Notes: generated from the letters alone by a model not told the origin. A stretch of DNA of 64,000 nucleotides from Pseudoips prasinana (GCA_951640165.1 OX621258.1:10501501-10565500); one strand, 5' to 3'. Counted from the first letter of the stretch, positions 41,803-52,984 are shown. A program made the numbers and translations.

Positions 41803-42419
41803 GTATAATAGAAGTGGTAATGGATATAGATTTACCTTTCGTCATTTGTAATTATACAGGGGCCTGGTATATTCATTGCTACTTCTTTTATACAAAGCCC
41901 TGTATACGAGGACTGAGTCATCCATACTTTTATACTACACTTACGTCTGATTTGCAAAAAAAAGTATTAAAATTGTCACTCAATACAGATGTACACTCAT
42001 ATCCAGTATAAGCTGATCTCGCGTTGTACAGGATTTCCATACGTTGAGAAGTAAGCTTATATTGGAAATGTAGAGCTTGATATGCAGCCGTGTGTACAGC
42101 AAACAAAATATATTTATAGTTATAATCGATACGAATGAATAAATGTTTACAACCATCATTTTCGGGATATAATTTCTCGGCGGGCTATATTTTATAGTTG
42201 TAAGTAATGTTAGTTTTATCAAGACTGATGAATTATGTTTAAGGAAAAGTAAATAAAATCTTGAAGCATTAATTACCTTTGTTTTATTTTGAAACAACGA
42301 ACGGATACATCTCACTATGAAAACTGAAATCTAATAGAACACCATGTTTCAAACTGGTATTCTACAAGTTTTAAATTTAACGGAATATGGAAAAGTGGTA
42401 TATGGTGAGGGCAGCGTAT

Positions 42420-42625
42420 ATCATCACCCCATCTTATCCCGTGGGGGGCGTAGAAGTCGACCCGAGGGAATATTTTTCCCCAGAGAACGGGCAGTAGCTT
42501 TTTTCTGTGTACTATGACCATCATATACTGCGATCGCCAATCCGTCTGCCAAGCGTGGCGATAATGGCATATCCCTCCAAGATGATTCTTGGAGGAGGCT
42601 TGTATAGAGGCTTTCGACTGTAATG
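42420..42625 (-). mobile_element. Dispersed retroelement fragment
   Basis: Minus-strand match to the module at 44990-45232 (GGCGATCGCAGT, CTGCCCGTTCTC, GATGGGGTGATGATAT). Confidence 0.6.
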
Positions 42626-42789
42626 ATGATGGAAAAATGGTTGGCCGATTCAAAGTGGGTTACCTGAGATCGGTATTGAGACGACCTTCTTGGTTGCACA
42701 CCTTCGTTCGTCCAAACAAACGTTTTAAAAATAAATAATTAATAAGAGTAAAAATTGTTTTTTAATAAAAGCTTTTATTTAAATGCTCT

Positions 42790-43395
42790 AAAAATAAGAA
42801 AACATATTTTTTGAGTTACTCTCAACAATCCCTTTCATTTGATACCCATATTGTAGTAGAGCATCAAAAATGAATATTCCGCCATCTTGGATTTTCCGCC
42901 ATATTAAATTTAGAATAACGTCACATATTTTTTTCGAGTTACTGTCAACAATACCTTTCATTTGATACCCATATTGTAGTAGAGCATCAAAAATAACTAT
43001 TCCGCCATCTTGGATTTAGAATAACGTCACATATTTTTTCGAGTTACTGTCAACAATACCTTTCATTTGATACCCGTATTGTAGTAGAGCATCAAAAATA
43101 ACTATACCGCCATCTTGGATGTACCGCCATCTTCGATTTAGATTAACGTCACATATTTTTTCGAGTTACTGTCAACAATCCCTTTCATTTGATACCCATA
43201 TTGTAGAAGTGCATAAAAATCACTATTCCGCCATCTAGGATGGTCCGCCATGTTGGATTTAGGATAACGTCACATGAATTGTCATCCAAACTAACCGTGT
43301 ATACAAAATTTCAGCTCAATCGGCTGAAAATATCTGCTTCAAAATTGAGTTGCAAGATTCCACCCGAACATACATACATACATACATTGCAAGTT
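42790..43395 (+). mobile_element. Retroelement tail with four ~104-123-bp tandem units
   Basis: Units beginning TTTCATTTGATACCCATATT start at about 42836, 42957, 43061 and 43184. They share ATTCCGCCATCTTGGATTTA and TTTTTCGAGTTACTGTCAAC. The block ends with AAAATTTCAGCTCAATCGGC and an (ACAT)n run, as in RTE-type 3' ends. Confidence 0.65.
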
Positions 43396-43689
43396 AAATA
43401 AAAGCTTTTAAAAAGAAATTGTTTGAAAATATTTCAAACGAAAACCAAATTCTTTTTAACAGTCAGTCTACGACAGAATCCAAAGAGTGAACATGCCGTA
43501 ACAGTTATAATAAAAAGTAAAAATAATATAATCTCAAGTCGAAACCTACGTATTTTATTCCAATATCAAAAGATCCCGAAGGCATCTGGAGTAACAGATC
43601 GTCATAGTATTATGTATCGGTATTGTATCACAAGTCCTTGTACCGATTTCAAATATACAGATTGTATACGTCATATGTAAGTATATGTA

Positions 43690-43846
43690 CAGACGCCAGC
43701 ACATCCAGCTACCCCAATCTATCAAAATACTTTTATAGATTTTGAACTTTATCACATAAGCATAAGGTTCAATTTCAATTAGGGAAATTTGACCGATTAT
43801 TATTATATAAGACATGATTAGGGGTAGCTTGATGTGCTGGCGTCTG
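43690..43846. mobile_element. TA-flanked MITE, copy 1
   Basis: 157 bp, starting CAGACGCCAGCACATCCAGC and ending in its complement, flanked by TA (43688-43689, 43847-43848). This fits a Tc1/mariner-derived MITE. Confidence 0.8.
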
Positions 43847-43969
43847 TACGTACTTAATACTTCATTTAGAATTAAAATATTTTCTCTTTTACGTTTAGTA
43901 GATACTATCCGCTACCTTCATTTGATTCATTAGGTCCATCCAACGTGAAGCGGTTGCTTCGAATCTGTT

Positions 43970-44225
43970 GGCGATAAGCGGAGGCGCACATAGCCAGATA
44001 ATCTCACCGATCCGTAGTGTGTAGTAGTGATTGGCAAGGATAAGCAACTAGGCTCGCGGTCAGTCCATAGATGGGTGACCGCTAAAGTAGATTAATTTCT
44101 GAGCGGCTCCGTGCTTCGGAGGGCACATTAAGATGTCGATTAACGACGACAGTCGTTTAGCCACAACAGAGGCCCAATGAGCGGCTTGAACAACTCTGAC
44201 ACTAGGGTAACCACTGCCCATACGA
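43970..44225 (+). mobile_element. SINE with 5S rRNA-like segment
   Basis: GGTCAGTCCATAGATGGGTG ACCGC resembles the 3' part of 5S rRNA. It is followed by CCGTGCTTCGGAGGGCACAT, a familiar SINE body in Lepidoptera. Confidence 0.5.
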
Positions 44226-44326
44226 TAAGTATTTTAATAGACCTTAGGCCCTTAGCCCATACCAATGCAAGGTTAGTGGGAACCTTCACAGAACTTTCGT
44301 CTAAACAAAAGGTAAAAAGACATATA

Positions 44327-44460
44327 CAGACGCCAGCACATCCAGCTACTCCAATCTGTCAAATATCTTTTATAGATTTTCAACTTTATCACAGAAGCAA
44401 AGGTTCACTTTCTATAGGGGAAATTTGACAGATTGGGGTAGCTTGATGTGCTGGCGTCTG
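44327..44460. mobile_element. TA-flanked MITE, copy 2
   Basis: 134 bp, same termini as 43690-43846, flanked by TA at 44325-44326 and 44461-44462. Confidence 0.8.
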
Positions 44461-44989
44461 TAGGTATAGCCACAACGGAAAAGTACATAATGTGAACGTA
44501 CATACATTATATACCTACCTAAATCAGAACATGGATGGATTAGTCATACGATGGGTAAGCAGCTATATCGGATTTGGTCAGTGCCACGAGAGTAATAAAC
44601 GAAAGTAATAACCTTGACTTAAAGCAAAATTTAATCGGCCTACATTAGTTATATAACATGGATATTTGGAATATTCTTATTCGGTTGAAAATAAATAAGT
44701 AAGTCATAAAATAGGAGAAAATTACAAATTACATCGTAAACTGTGAATATGTGGAAATATGGTAGCTACGTTTAAAGTTATATTTGTGTTGCCTTAACTG
44801 AACAAGAGAATTTCTAGGAATATTTAAATGCTGTTCTACATTTTGTGTTGTAATATGTTTTTCATTAATGCTTCGGTAATTATTCATCCTATTTTTTTTT
44901 ATATAAACTGTGCACAGGTCGAATTTCAATTCAGGCAGTTAATTTCAACTCAAACTTTCTAAATACGTATGCCTAATTTTATAATTCAT

Positions 44990-45232
44990 CATCATCATGT
45001 CAGTCAAAGTACATCCTCTGCTGGACAAAAGCCTCCCTAAAGAATGGGGGGATAGGTATGCCATAATCGCCACGCTTGGCAGACGGGTTAGCGATCGCAG
45101 TTTGATGGTCATAGTTCACAGAAAATCGCTGCTGCCCGTTCTCTGGTAGGTATTCTCTCGGTCGATTTCTACACCCCCAATGGGATGAGACGGGGTGATG
45201 ATATTCTATGCCGTCACCACACAGCAATTATT
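44990..45232 (+). mobile_element. Dispersed retroelement fragment
   Basis: CATCATCATGTCAGTCAAAG, CTCTGCTGGACAAAAGCCTC and GGGATGAGACGGGGTGATGA form a module shared with 21820, 42420 and 52985. Confidence 0.65.
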
Positions 45233-45508
45233 TTTATAATTAGTCCTACTACTACGTATTTGGACAGTCTGAGTTGAAATTCTTGCTTATAAAACTCTTG
45301 CTTATGCAAGAGTATGTGCGTGAACACAAGTATATAGTTTACCTAGGTTCACTTAATTCCCTTGTCTCATACTGCGATGTTATGGCATTGGGCCGAAAAC
45401 AGCTTTACGTGGTCCTAGATGCACGGGTGTATAGTACTGGCATCTCCCTAGGGCCGCTACTGAGTAATTTTCTTGCGAGAATAATTCCAGGGATTCCATT
45501 GATTCCAG

Positions 45509-45689
45509 GGCCTCTAGCACGAGTTCCTGCAGTTTACTTACTCGATCACACGTACAGTTTCGTTCCATACATTGAGCACCAGCGCCTCTCGCGGAAACTA
45601 TTAAGAACTAAAACTCCGGTGCTCAATGTATGGGACGAAACTGTACGTGTGATCGAGTAAGTAAACTGCAGGAACTTGTGCTAGAGGCA
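45509..45689. mobile_element. Foldback MITE family A, copy 2
   Basis: 181 bp, same arms and loop orientation as copy 1. CAG at 45506-45508 and 45690-45692. Confidence 0.83.
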
Positions 45690-45940
45690 CAGGCCCTCAT
45701 TATCTGACGTAATATTTTAGCATTTTTTTCAAGTGTGAAAGTCGGTAGGTATATGACTGCAGTAGATTTTACTAATAATGATTTTAAATAAAATACTATA
45801 TCTAGTATTTAGCAGTATACTTAAACGCAATTTGTAACAAACTTCCATCTCTCCATAAAATTGTACCGGTGTTCCTTTATACCTACTTGAAAATAAAACA
45901 TAATTACGATACATACCACTTTAATCAACTAAAATTCCAG

Positions 45941-46300
45941 GCTGCAAAACATGATCTTCAGAAAGAAAAGAAAGAACTCATATTATTAAGTCATGTTATC
46001 CAAAACGCCAGCAAATCATTACAAGAGATAATCGCTAAGTTTCAGCAAACACATAATTGGTACAAGTCTCAAGAAAATTTTTATAATGTACAAAGATCGC
46101 TCGTTGAAATAGACAAGCCTATTTCCAAATACAAAACAAAACGTTTAAAAAAAAAGCCAAACTCAAAATTCAGAGCAGCACGAAAAAATATAGGAACACA
46201 TGATATTGAATCTAACATATTTGGGACAGGAAAAAACCCTGACCAGGATGTGAACAATACTCCACGTACAACTAAAGCTAAAGATGCACAATCACCAAAG
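45941..46300 (+). CDS. Cys-rich gene, model exon 1
   Basis: 120 codons after acceptor ATTCCAG; lysine-rich, no cysteine. The donor is a weak GTATTT, so the exact end is uncertain. Confidence 0.55.
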
Positions 46301-49300
46301 GTATTTAAAAAAATTATAAAATAAAGTTTTCTTGAATTGGTCTGGTCATTGTCATTTAAATAATTTTTCACTACATTTACCATGTTTATTGCAACCAATC
46401 AGTTTTCAGAAAGGTCAAGATTTCATCTCCTCAGCAATTAATATTGACGGACATAAGCGTCTGTTTAAGACTCGTATTTTAAGAAGGGGTTATGGAGACG
46501 CCTGCACAAAGAATGCCATCAATAAATGTTTTAAGGTAAGTATTTTTTATGTGCAATATGATTCTGCGTTTTCGTTACCCTAGTTATGTTTCTGTACACT
46601 TGATTATATATTTATTTTATGCAAAATATTGCCTCTCGCTGCATTTTATTTGTTATTATCCTTTAAAACAATATCATATCAATATACAATATCATAGTAA
46701 TGGGTTTATAAAACTAAGCATTAAGTTAAAGGTATTCTAAATATTCTTGTATTGGTAATGTTCCCAAAATACTGGCCGCATTACCACGCTGTATGGCAAT
46801 ACCTATTTGCTGGGCAAAATATAAGCCAGCGTTCTGGGAACGTGTCGCCTCAACAAGGCATGCAGCTATTTCTTTATACATAATTTTGGCCGCTGGTCCC
46901 CACGGCCCTAATGTATAAACCCCAAAAGACACAAATATGTAACCGCTATCAAAGCCTCTAGCACGAGTTCCTGCAGTTTACTTACTCGATCACACGTACA
47001 GTTTCCTCCCATACATTGAGCACAAGCGCCTATCGCGGAAACTATTAAGAACTAAAAATCTGTGTGCGACGAAACTGTACGTGTGATCGAGTAAGTAAAC
47101 TGCAGGAACTCGTGCTAGAGGCACAAGTGTAGGTACTATATTTGCGCCTCTTGAGGGCCTCATACATGATTTAATCTAAACTTGATCGTATTTGCTAATA
47201 AATACGGCTCAAAATCGAGTGAACAGAAAACATGTTAAAATAAAGGGGGTACGATTAAATAAAATCGTTTGCTATAAATGATTTTGTTTAATCTTCTTTA
47301 TTTATTTTAGTGTTCGGTTTAGGGTCATCATCATCAGCCTGATATCATCTACTACTGGACATAGGCCTCCCAACAATATCCTGCAGGTTTAAATTCGCGA
47401 TCGGATCACGATTTTGAACAGCGACCTTTTGAATCTGTTCCCAATATACTAGGGACGGAGCCCATCTACTACTACCGTTGTTTTACCATACAAAAATTAT
47501 TAAGAAGACTCTGTCGTCGATTCACTCGTGAAAATGGTGCTGTGCCTCTAGCACGAGTTCCTGCAGTTTACTTACTCGATCACACGTACAGTTTCGTCCC
47601 ATACATTGAGCACCAGAGTTTTAGATCTTAATAGTTTCCGCGAGAGGCGCTGGTGCTCAATGTATGGGAGGAAACTGTACCTACGTGTGATCGAGGAAGT
47701 AAACTGCAGGAACTCGTGCTAGAGGCACTGTTGTCAAAACGTTCGCAGTAGAATGGTTCTGTCGCCTTCGATTCATTCATTCATTCTGTCGGCAGCTCAT
47801 TCGGCAGAGAAACATATTATCATATACGGTTACTATGGTGTTTTTTGTTCTGAGAGATATTATCGCATACACATCTCCGATACACGTTTCTCTGCCGAAT
47901 GAGCTACCGACAGAATGAAATCTAGTGATCTGACCGAACTCAACTGATTTATTAGCTGGTGTGGTGGTAATAAATCGGTTGAATTCGGTCGCTGGTTGAT
48001 GTGTAGGATGGCAGGGAAGATTATGGTCTTACCATTCAGAATAGCTATTATTAAGGTTTCGTTCCCCAAGGATAAAATGGGACCCTATGAATAAGACTCC
48101 GCTGTCGGTCTGTCTGTCACCAGGCTCTCATGAACCGTGAAAGTTAGACAGTTAAAATTTTCACAGATGATGTATTTCTGTTGCCGCTATAAAAAAAGAA
48201 TACTTAATATGAATATTTAAGGGCTAATAGATAATGGTAGGGAACCCTTCGTGTGCAAGTCCGACTCGCACTTGACCGATTTTAAATAATCTTTTTTTTG
48301 GACATTCTAATATTATTAATGATACTTACGAGTAGTTCGTTCGCACACCCAATTTCGTATCATATTACCTAATAGTAATTTGCTTTAAGGCATGTAAAGC
48401 TGCTCTCCGTACTTCGTGTCGAGTTCGTAAATGTAAAAGTGGATTTGAAGATTTTTTAAAGGAGAAAGCCAAGACTGGTTGCAACGATGCGTTTGGTATT
48501 AAAAGCACACCAAATAACAACACAACCACTAAACCAAAAATAGGTAAGACCATATTTTTTTCAGTTTTATACAAGCAACCCTACTTTAAATATAATCAAT
48601 AAATATAATAAAATAAAAAAAACTTCGTTTAAAAAAACCGACTTCAAAAACTTAAAAGTATAAAAAAATATCATAATAAAGATTTAATTTAATACATCTC
48701 TTATGCAAATGTAATACCTTTAATATTAATCAAATACTATAATTTGTATGTGCTACCTATTGATAGGTTTGAAGTCGGTGCCAAGCCAAATGTAATAGTA
48801 GTTACCATACTCTAAATATATACTCTAAATATATTTTTATGATACAGTTTCATCTGTTTCATATTAATTCATATTGTTCTTTAAGTTTATTTACGTAGTA
48901 TCTTTAGTGTATTAACTTATATTTTGCTTAGGGCTTGGCACCGACTTCAAACCTATCAATAGGTAGCACATACAAATTATAGTATTTGATTAATATTAAA
49001 GGTATTACATTTGCATAAGAGATGTATTAAATTAAATCTTTATTATGATATTTTTTTATACTTTTAAGTTTTTGAAGTCGGTTTTTTTAAACGAAGTTTT
49101 TTTTATTTGTTACTTTTTAGTGTCTAGCTATGGGTCGTCCCAGCAAACGAGAACGGAAAAAAGAAATATCCTCCGAAGAAATCTTGTCCGAAACTCTTTT
49201 TCACGTTCTTGTGAGACAGTGAATGATCGAAAAGACCGTTTGTAAAGTAAGCAAAACTACATAAAATTACGATCACTCTAAGAAAACTTGCACAGTACGA

Positions 49301-52235
49301 GTCTAGACTCGCTAAGATTCATGAAAGTCTGAACAGCAAGGCTTGCTATTCAGACTTTCATGAATCTTAGCGAATATATACGGCCTAACCTATATATGCG
49401 TTTAGAGCATACATAGGTTAGGCCATATTTATGACCATCTAGCTAACGAGTCTGTATGCTGAGGGCTTATAGACTAGGTCTTACTAATGATCGAATAGCC
49501 ATCAAGTCTGCTGAGTGGCAGGGGGCATGAGTCTATGAAGACTAGGTCATGATCGATTAGCCACCGCGTGTACTGAGCAGAAGGCTCATCGGCTACGTCG
49601 TATTGATGATCAAGACAACGAGTCGAGAGAGTTCGAGACGGACTCGCCTAATGGAAGGTAAATTCCGGTTTACGATTTATGACTCATTAAAAAACTACTT
49701 ACTAGATCTCGTTCAAACCAATTTTCGGTGGAAGTTTGCATGGTAATGTACGTCATCTATTTGTTTTAGTTTTATCATTCTCTTATTTTAGAAATTACAG
49801 GAGGGGGGGGGGGGGCATTTTAGTATGGGGAACCCCCAGAATTTTTTGTTTGTATTTCTATTTTTGGGTGAAAATCTTAATAATGCGGTTCACGGAATAT
49901 ATCTGTTTACCAAGTTATGACAATATAGTTCTTATAGTTTCGGAAAAAAGTGGCTGTGACATACGGACAGACAGACATGACAAATCCATAAGGTTCCGTT
50001 TTTAGCCATTTGGCCATAGAACCCTAAAAATGGCAGCTATTTCGCATCAAACTAGAGAAGAATCACTTAAATCGGTTCATAAATATAAAAAAAAATGCGC
50101 TTCTAAAAGGTGCGCCTACATGCGCTTCCAAAAACACGCTTATACGCGCGTTTTAAACGCTAGTCATCTGAAACTGTTATGAATGTTCATGCCAAGAAAC
50201 ACTTGAACAGTAAGAATCCAGCTAGACTGGCTAAGATTTAAAAACGTCTATGATGCCAAAGACAGTTACATCGTCCACATAAACAAAAATTTTCATACAA
50301 AAATGACCATAAAATGAAAACTACTGGGCCAAACTAATTTGGCCATAGAACCCTAAAAATGGCAGCTATTTCGCATCAAACTAGAGAAGAATCACTTAAA
50401 TCGGTTCATAAATATAAAAAAAAATGCGCTTCTAAAAGGTGCGCCTACATGCGCTTCCAAAAACACGCTTATACGCGCGTTTTAAACGCTAGTCATCTGA
50501 AACTGTTATGAATGTTCATGCCAAGAAACACTTGAACAGTAAGAATCCAGCTAGACTGGCTAAGATTTAAAAACGTCTATGATGCCAAAGACAGTTACAT
50601 CGTCCACATAAACAAAAATTTTCATACAAAAATGACCATAAAATGAAAACTACTGGGCCAAACTATATAAAATTTTTATGGGACCAAATGGCAACTATTG
50701 CGCACCAAACTAAAAAAGAATCACGTAAATCGAATTATAAATCTCCGAGTAATCGGTGTACATACATAAAAAAAAAAAAAAATACCGGTGAACTTGAGAA
50801 CCTCCTCCTTTGGAAGTCGGTTAATAAAATACCAACAATCTCACAGGGTTAGATACATAGCAAACACTATAAGCAACAACTTTTGTTCTACGTGTTCGGA
50901 CATATATCAAAACATGAAAAAAAATACACGGACGTCTGACGACTAGAGAAATGGGCCAAGTTCAAAGGCGCTAGCGCTGCACACCATGTATATTTACGTA
51001 ATCTTTGTGATGATCATTCAAGCGGGAAATCTAAAGTCTACTTAAAACAAAATCAACAAGTATTTACCCTCACTATGTTGAATTGTTACCGTATAAAATT
51101 GTCCAAATCGAGGTAATTTTTTTGTTTATTAGGGTCAGGTCCGGCGAGTGCGGAGGACGAATGGTTTCTAAATGCAGTTCCTCTATTTAAAAATCGGTTT
51201 CTCGATCAATATTAGTGGAGAGCGGTCGACGAGTCGGGAGTCGGGGCGATTTTTGCCATGATGGTACGAAGTTCTATACAGTACACCTCTGCCATTATTA
51301 ATTGAACGGGTCTTAGGAAGTTGAGGGAACGAACAGCTTATTTATTTAATTTGTTTCCTTCTTACAGAACCAGTAGTCGATGAAACAATTAATAATGAAA
51401 AACCAAATTTTAATGCACCACCATCTTCCGATTCATCAGCTGATAGTGATGATACGCGTAAAAGAATGGTAAGTTAGAAACGGTATAACAAATTGTAACT
51501 TAACAAGTAAGTAACTCTTTATTGTAGGTACCTACTCCAAAATAATAAATATACAATGGAATATGAACGCATTTAACAAGATTGTAATGCTATCACTTCG
51601 GGTTTTATCGCGTAATCGTCATAAAACAATATCTTCTCACAACCTTAAACTATTACCAGTCGGTTTAGTAATAAAAACACTAACAATAAATGCTGTAGCA
51701 TATCGGCGAAAAATCTGAATTGGTATAATTGAGATTTTTCGTCAAAATTGCCTTCACCGCACTAGCCACTTCCAGACTCCAGAATACCAGTGTCTCTTCA
51801 GATCGTTATATTTTGATAACATATAGTGAATATGTCATTTCTTTAACTTGAAATAAGTTCATTTTTTCATGAATATTAAAATATACTTAGTTGAAATTTT
51901 TTTTCTAGGTAGTTTTACAAACAATAAGGTCGAAAAATCTAATAAATAATCTTACAACATCGATTATGCCTCGAAGTGATTCAAGACGGCGGCGAGACAA
52001 ATTGGAAAACGCTTGCGTCAAATCTTCCAGGAGTAAATGCTATGATGTTTGTGTGACTGCATTTAGCGAAACATGTGAAAATTACGAATGCAACAAGAGT
52101 ATGCCAAAACAATATAGAAGTTATTGTAAAAGACAATGTAAGGTGGCGTTTGTGTATACCGGCACAAAAACAGACAGTAGTAGTGACGATACTGACAGCA
52201 GTAAAAGTGACAGCAGTGATACTGATAGTGACTAG
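45941..52235 (+). CDS. Unrecognised cysteine-rich protein with a duplicated CX7CX3CX7CX4C scaffold (5' partial model)
   Basis: Model exons are 45941-46300, 46410-46535, 48390-48543, 51368-51468 and 51909-52235, with agreeing phases and GT/AG sites, giving about 355 residues. Exon 1 is lysine-rich and helical-looking. Exons 2-3 hold a first cysteine module (ACTKNAINKCFK joined to ACKAALRTSCRVRKC), exon 4 an acidic, proline-containing linker, and exon 5 a second module (ACVKSSRSKCYDVC to CENYEC, then two more Cys) followed by a tail of S, D and T. The spacing CX7CX3CX7CX4C is identical in both modules. I recognise no family. Paired cysteines suggest disulfides and a secreted protein, but no signal-peptide exon was found; an upstream exon ending in phase 0 is required. 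The splice model is inferred. Confidence 0.6.
46410..46535 (+). CDS. Cys-rich gene, model exon 2
   Basis: 42 codons, KGQDFISSAINIDGHKRLFK to NKCFK, with the first two cysteines of module 1. Strong donor GTAAGT. Confidence 0.6.
46736..46932 (-). mobile_element. Retroelement ORF C-terminal fragment in intron 2
   Basis: The minus-strand frame FGVYTLGPWGPAAK ... GLYFAQQIGIAIQRGNAASI LGT resembles the C-terminal segment of certain non-LTR polyproteins (…AIQRGNAAS…LGT). The frame is open for 65 codons. Confidence 0.5.
46953..47123. mobile_element. Foldback MITE family A, copy 3
   Basis: 171 bp with a shortened right inner arm. CAA at 46950-46952 and 47124-47126. Confidence 0.8.
47335..47470 (+). 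mobile_element. Dispersed retroelement fragment
   Basis: CATCATCATCAGCCTGATAT, ACTGGACATAGGCCTCCC and the AATATACTAGGGACGGAG end resemble a LINE-derived dispersed repeat. Confidence 0.45.
47543..47727. mobile_element. Foldback MITE family A, copy 4
   Basis: 185 bp. The loop reads in the opposite orientation to copies 1-3, so this copy is inserted the other way round. CTG at 47540-47542 and 47728-47730. Confidence 0.83.
47773..47920. repeat. Hairpin element with ~31-bp arms
   Basis: CATTCTGTCGGCAGCTCATT CGGCAGAGAAAC recurs inverted (GTTTCTCTGCCGAATGAGCT ACCGACAGAATG) around a ~85-bp loop. Confidence 0.8.
48075..48290 (+). mobile_element. Retroelement 3' UTR fragment
   Basis: GACTCCGCTGTCGGTCTGTC, CATGAACCGTGAAAGTTAGA and GGGAACCCTTCGTGTGCAAG TCCGACTCGCACTTG are a widespread insect LINE tail. 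Confidence 0.6.
48390..48543 (+). CDS. Cys-rich gene, model exon 3
   Basis: It completes module 1 (ACKAALRTSC, RVRKC, then KTGC). It ends phase 1 before GTAAGA and joins exon 4 in frame. Confidence 0.6.
48612..49107. repeat. Long perfect inverted repeat in intron 3
   Basis: Arms 48612-48787 and 48932-49107 (~176 bp each) show no mismatch by eye and flank ~144 bp. Each arm starts ACTTCGTTTAAAAAAACCGA inside an A-run. Confidence 0.85.
49300..49435. repeat. Two adjacent hairpins
   Basis: TCGCTAAGATTCATGAAAGT CTGAACAGC pairs with its inverted copy about 10 bp away. GGCCTAACCTATATATGC then pairs with GCATACATAGGTTAGGCC. Confidence 0.75.
49790..50009 (+). mobile_element. Retroelement tail region with a 13-bp G run
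   Basis: A G13 run at 49803-49815 precedes AACCCCCAGAATTTTTTGTT and GGACAGACAGACATGACAAA TCC, a common lepidopteran LINE-tail sequence. Confidence 0.5.
50009..50666. repeat. Exact ~329-bp tandem duplication
   Basis: TTTGGCCATAGAACCCTAAA and ~320 bp after it (50009-50337) repeat directly at 50338-50666 with no difference by eye. Confidence 0.9.
50667..50835 (+). mobile_element. LINE 3' UTR fragment
   Basis: It has a poly-A-like run and GAACCTCCTCCTTTGGAAGT CGGTT, a familiar LINE terminus. The stretch 50836-51367 holds nothing I can name. Confidence 0.5.
51368..51468 (+). CDS. Cys-rich gene, model exon 4
   Basis: Reads PVVDETINNEKPNFNAPPSS then DSSADSDDTRKRM between TTACAG and GTAAGT. Acidic linker. 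Confidence 0.6.
51909..52235 (+). CDS. Cys-rich gene, model exon 5 (terminal)
   Basis: 108 codons and a TAG stop. It holds all of module 2 and a tail of D/S/T. Part of this exon and its 3' UTR is copied twice downstream. Confidence 0.65.
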   Translation, partial: VVLQTIRSKNLINNLTTSIMPRSDSRRRRDKLENACVKSSRSKCYDVCVTAFSETCENYECNKSMPKQYRSYCKRQCKVAFVYTGTKTDSSSDDTDSSKSDSSDTDSD

Positions 52236-52411
52236 AAGAAAAATTATATATAGATTGATAAAATGTGGGACAATGAATATCTGTAGTTTACATCACTAGA
52301 AACTAATGTAAATATATTGTTTGGGTTAATTTTCTTCCTAATATAGCTCGTAAGAAAATAACTGTCAAACTAATAAGACTGCTTAGGTATTATACACGTA
52401 CCAATTACACG

Positions 52412-52975
52412 AGAGTATGCCGAAACAATATAGAAGTTATTGTAAAAGACAATGTAAAGCGGCGTTTGTGTATACCGGCGTAAAAACTGACAGTAGTAGT
52501 GGCGATACTGACAGTAGTGATACTGATTAGAAGAATGTTATTTATATTAATAAAAAGTGGGGCAATGTATATCTGTATTTTACATTACTAAAAACTAATT
52601 TAAATGTCTTGTATGTGTAAATTTTCTCTCTAATGTAGATCTTATAAAAATAACTGTCAAACTAATAACCCTGCTTAGGTATCATATACGTACCAATTAC
52701 ACAAGAGTATACCGAAACAATATAGAAGTTATTGTAAAAAGTATAAGTTTTATTGTACTTAGAAGAAAAGTTATATATAGTAATAAAAAGTGGGACAATG
52801 TATATATGTATTTTACATTACTAGAAACGAATTTGAATTTAATGTGTGTGTTTTTTCTCTTTAAATACTTAGCTCGTATGACAATAACAGGATATACATA
52901 GAACTGTCAAATTATTAAGACCGAATAGGTATAATATACGTACCAATCACACGCATCAGGTGAATTTATTAGTCG
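52412..52975 (+). pseudogene. Two tandem partial copies of the Cys-rich gene 3' end
   Basis: Copy 2 (52412-52705) repeats the coding end from GAGTATGCCGAAACAATATA through a shortened D/S tail, a TAG and the 3' UTR. Copy 3 (52706-52975) keeps only ~45 bp of that coding part and the UTR. Periods are about 303 and 294 bp. Neither includes the first five cysteines of module 2. Confidence 0.8.
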
Positions 52976-52984
52976 GCAGGATCC

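Noticed and set aside
44030..44090. 5S rRNA gene
   Set aside because: Only a 3' internal-promoter-like segment is present and it is fused to a SINE body.
45274..45660. 128-codon ORF starting with a signal-peptide-like stretch upstream of the cysteine-rich gene
   Set aside because: It starts at TTG, and its C-terminal half is the foldback MITE; no donor links it in phase to exon 1.
49124..49245. Extra exon for the cysteine-rich gene after a TTTTTAG acceptor
   Set aside because: Its frame ends in TAA and cannot join exon 4 in phase; joining exon 3 directly to exon 4 gives a clean frame.
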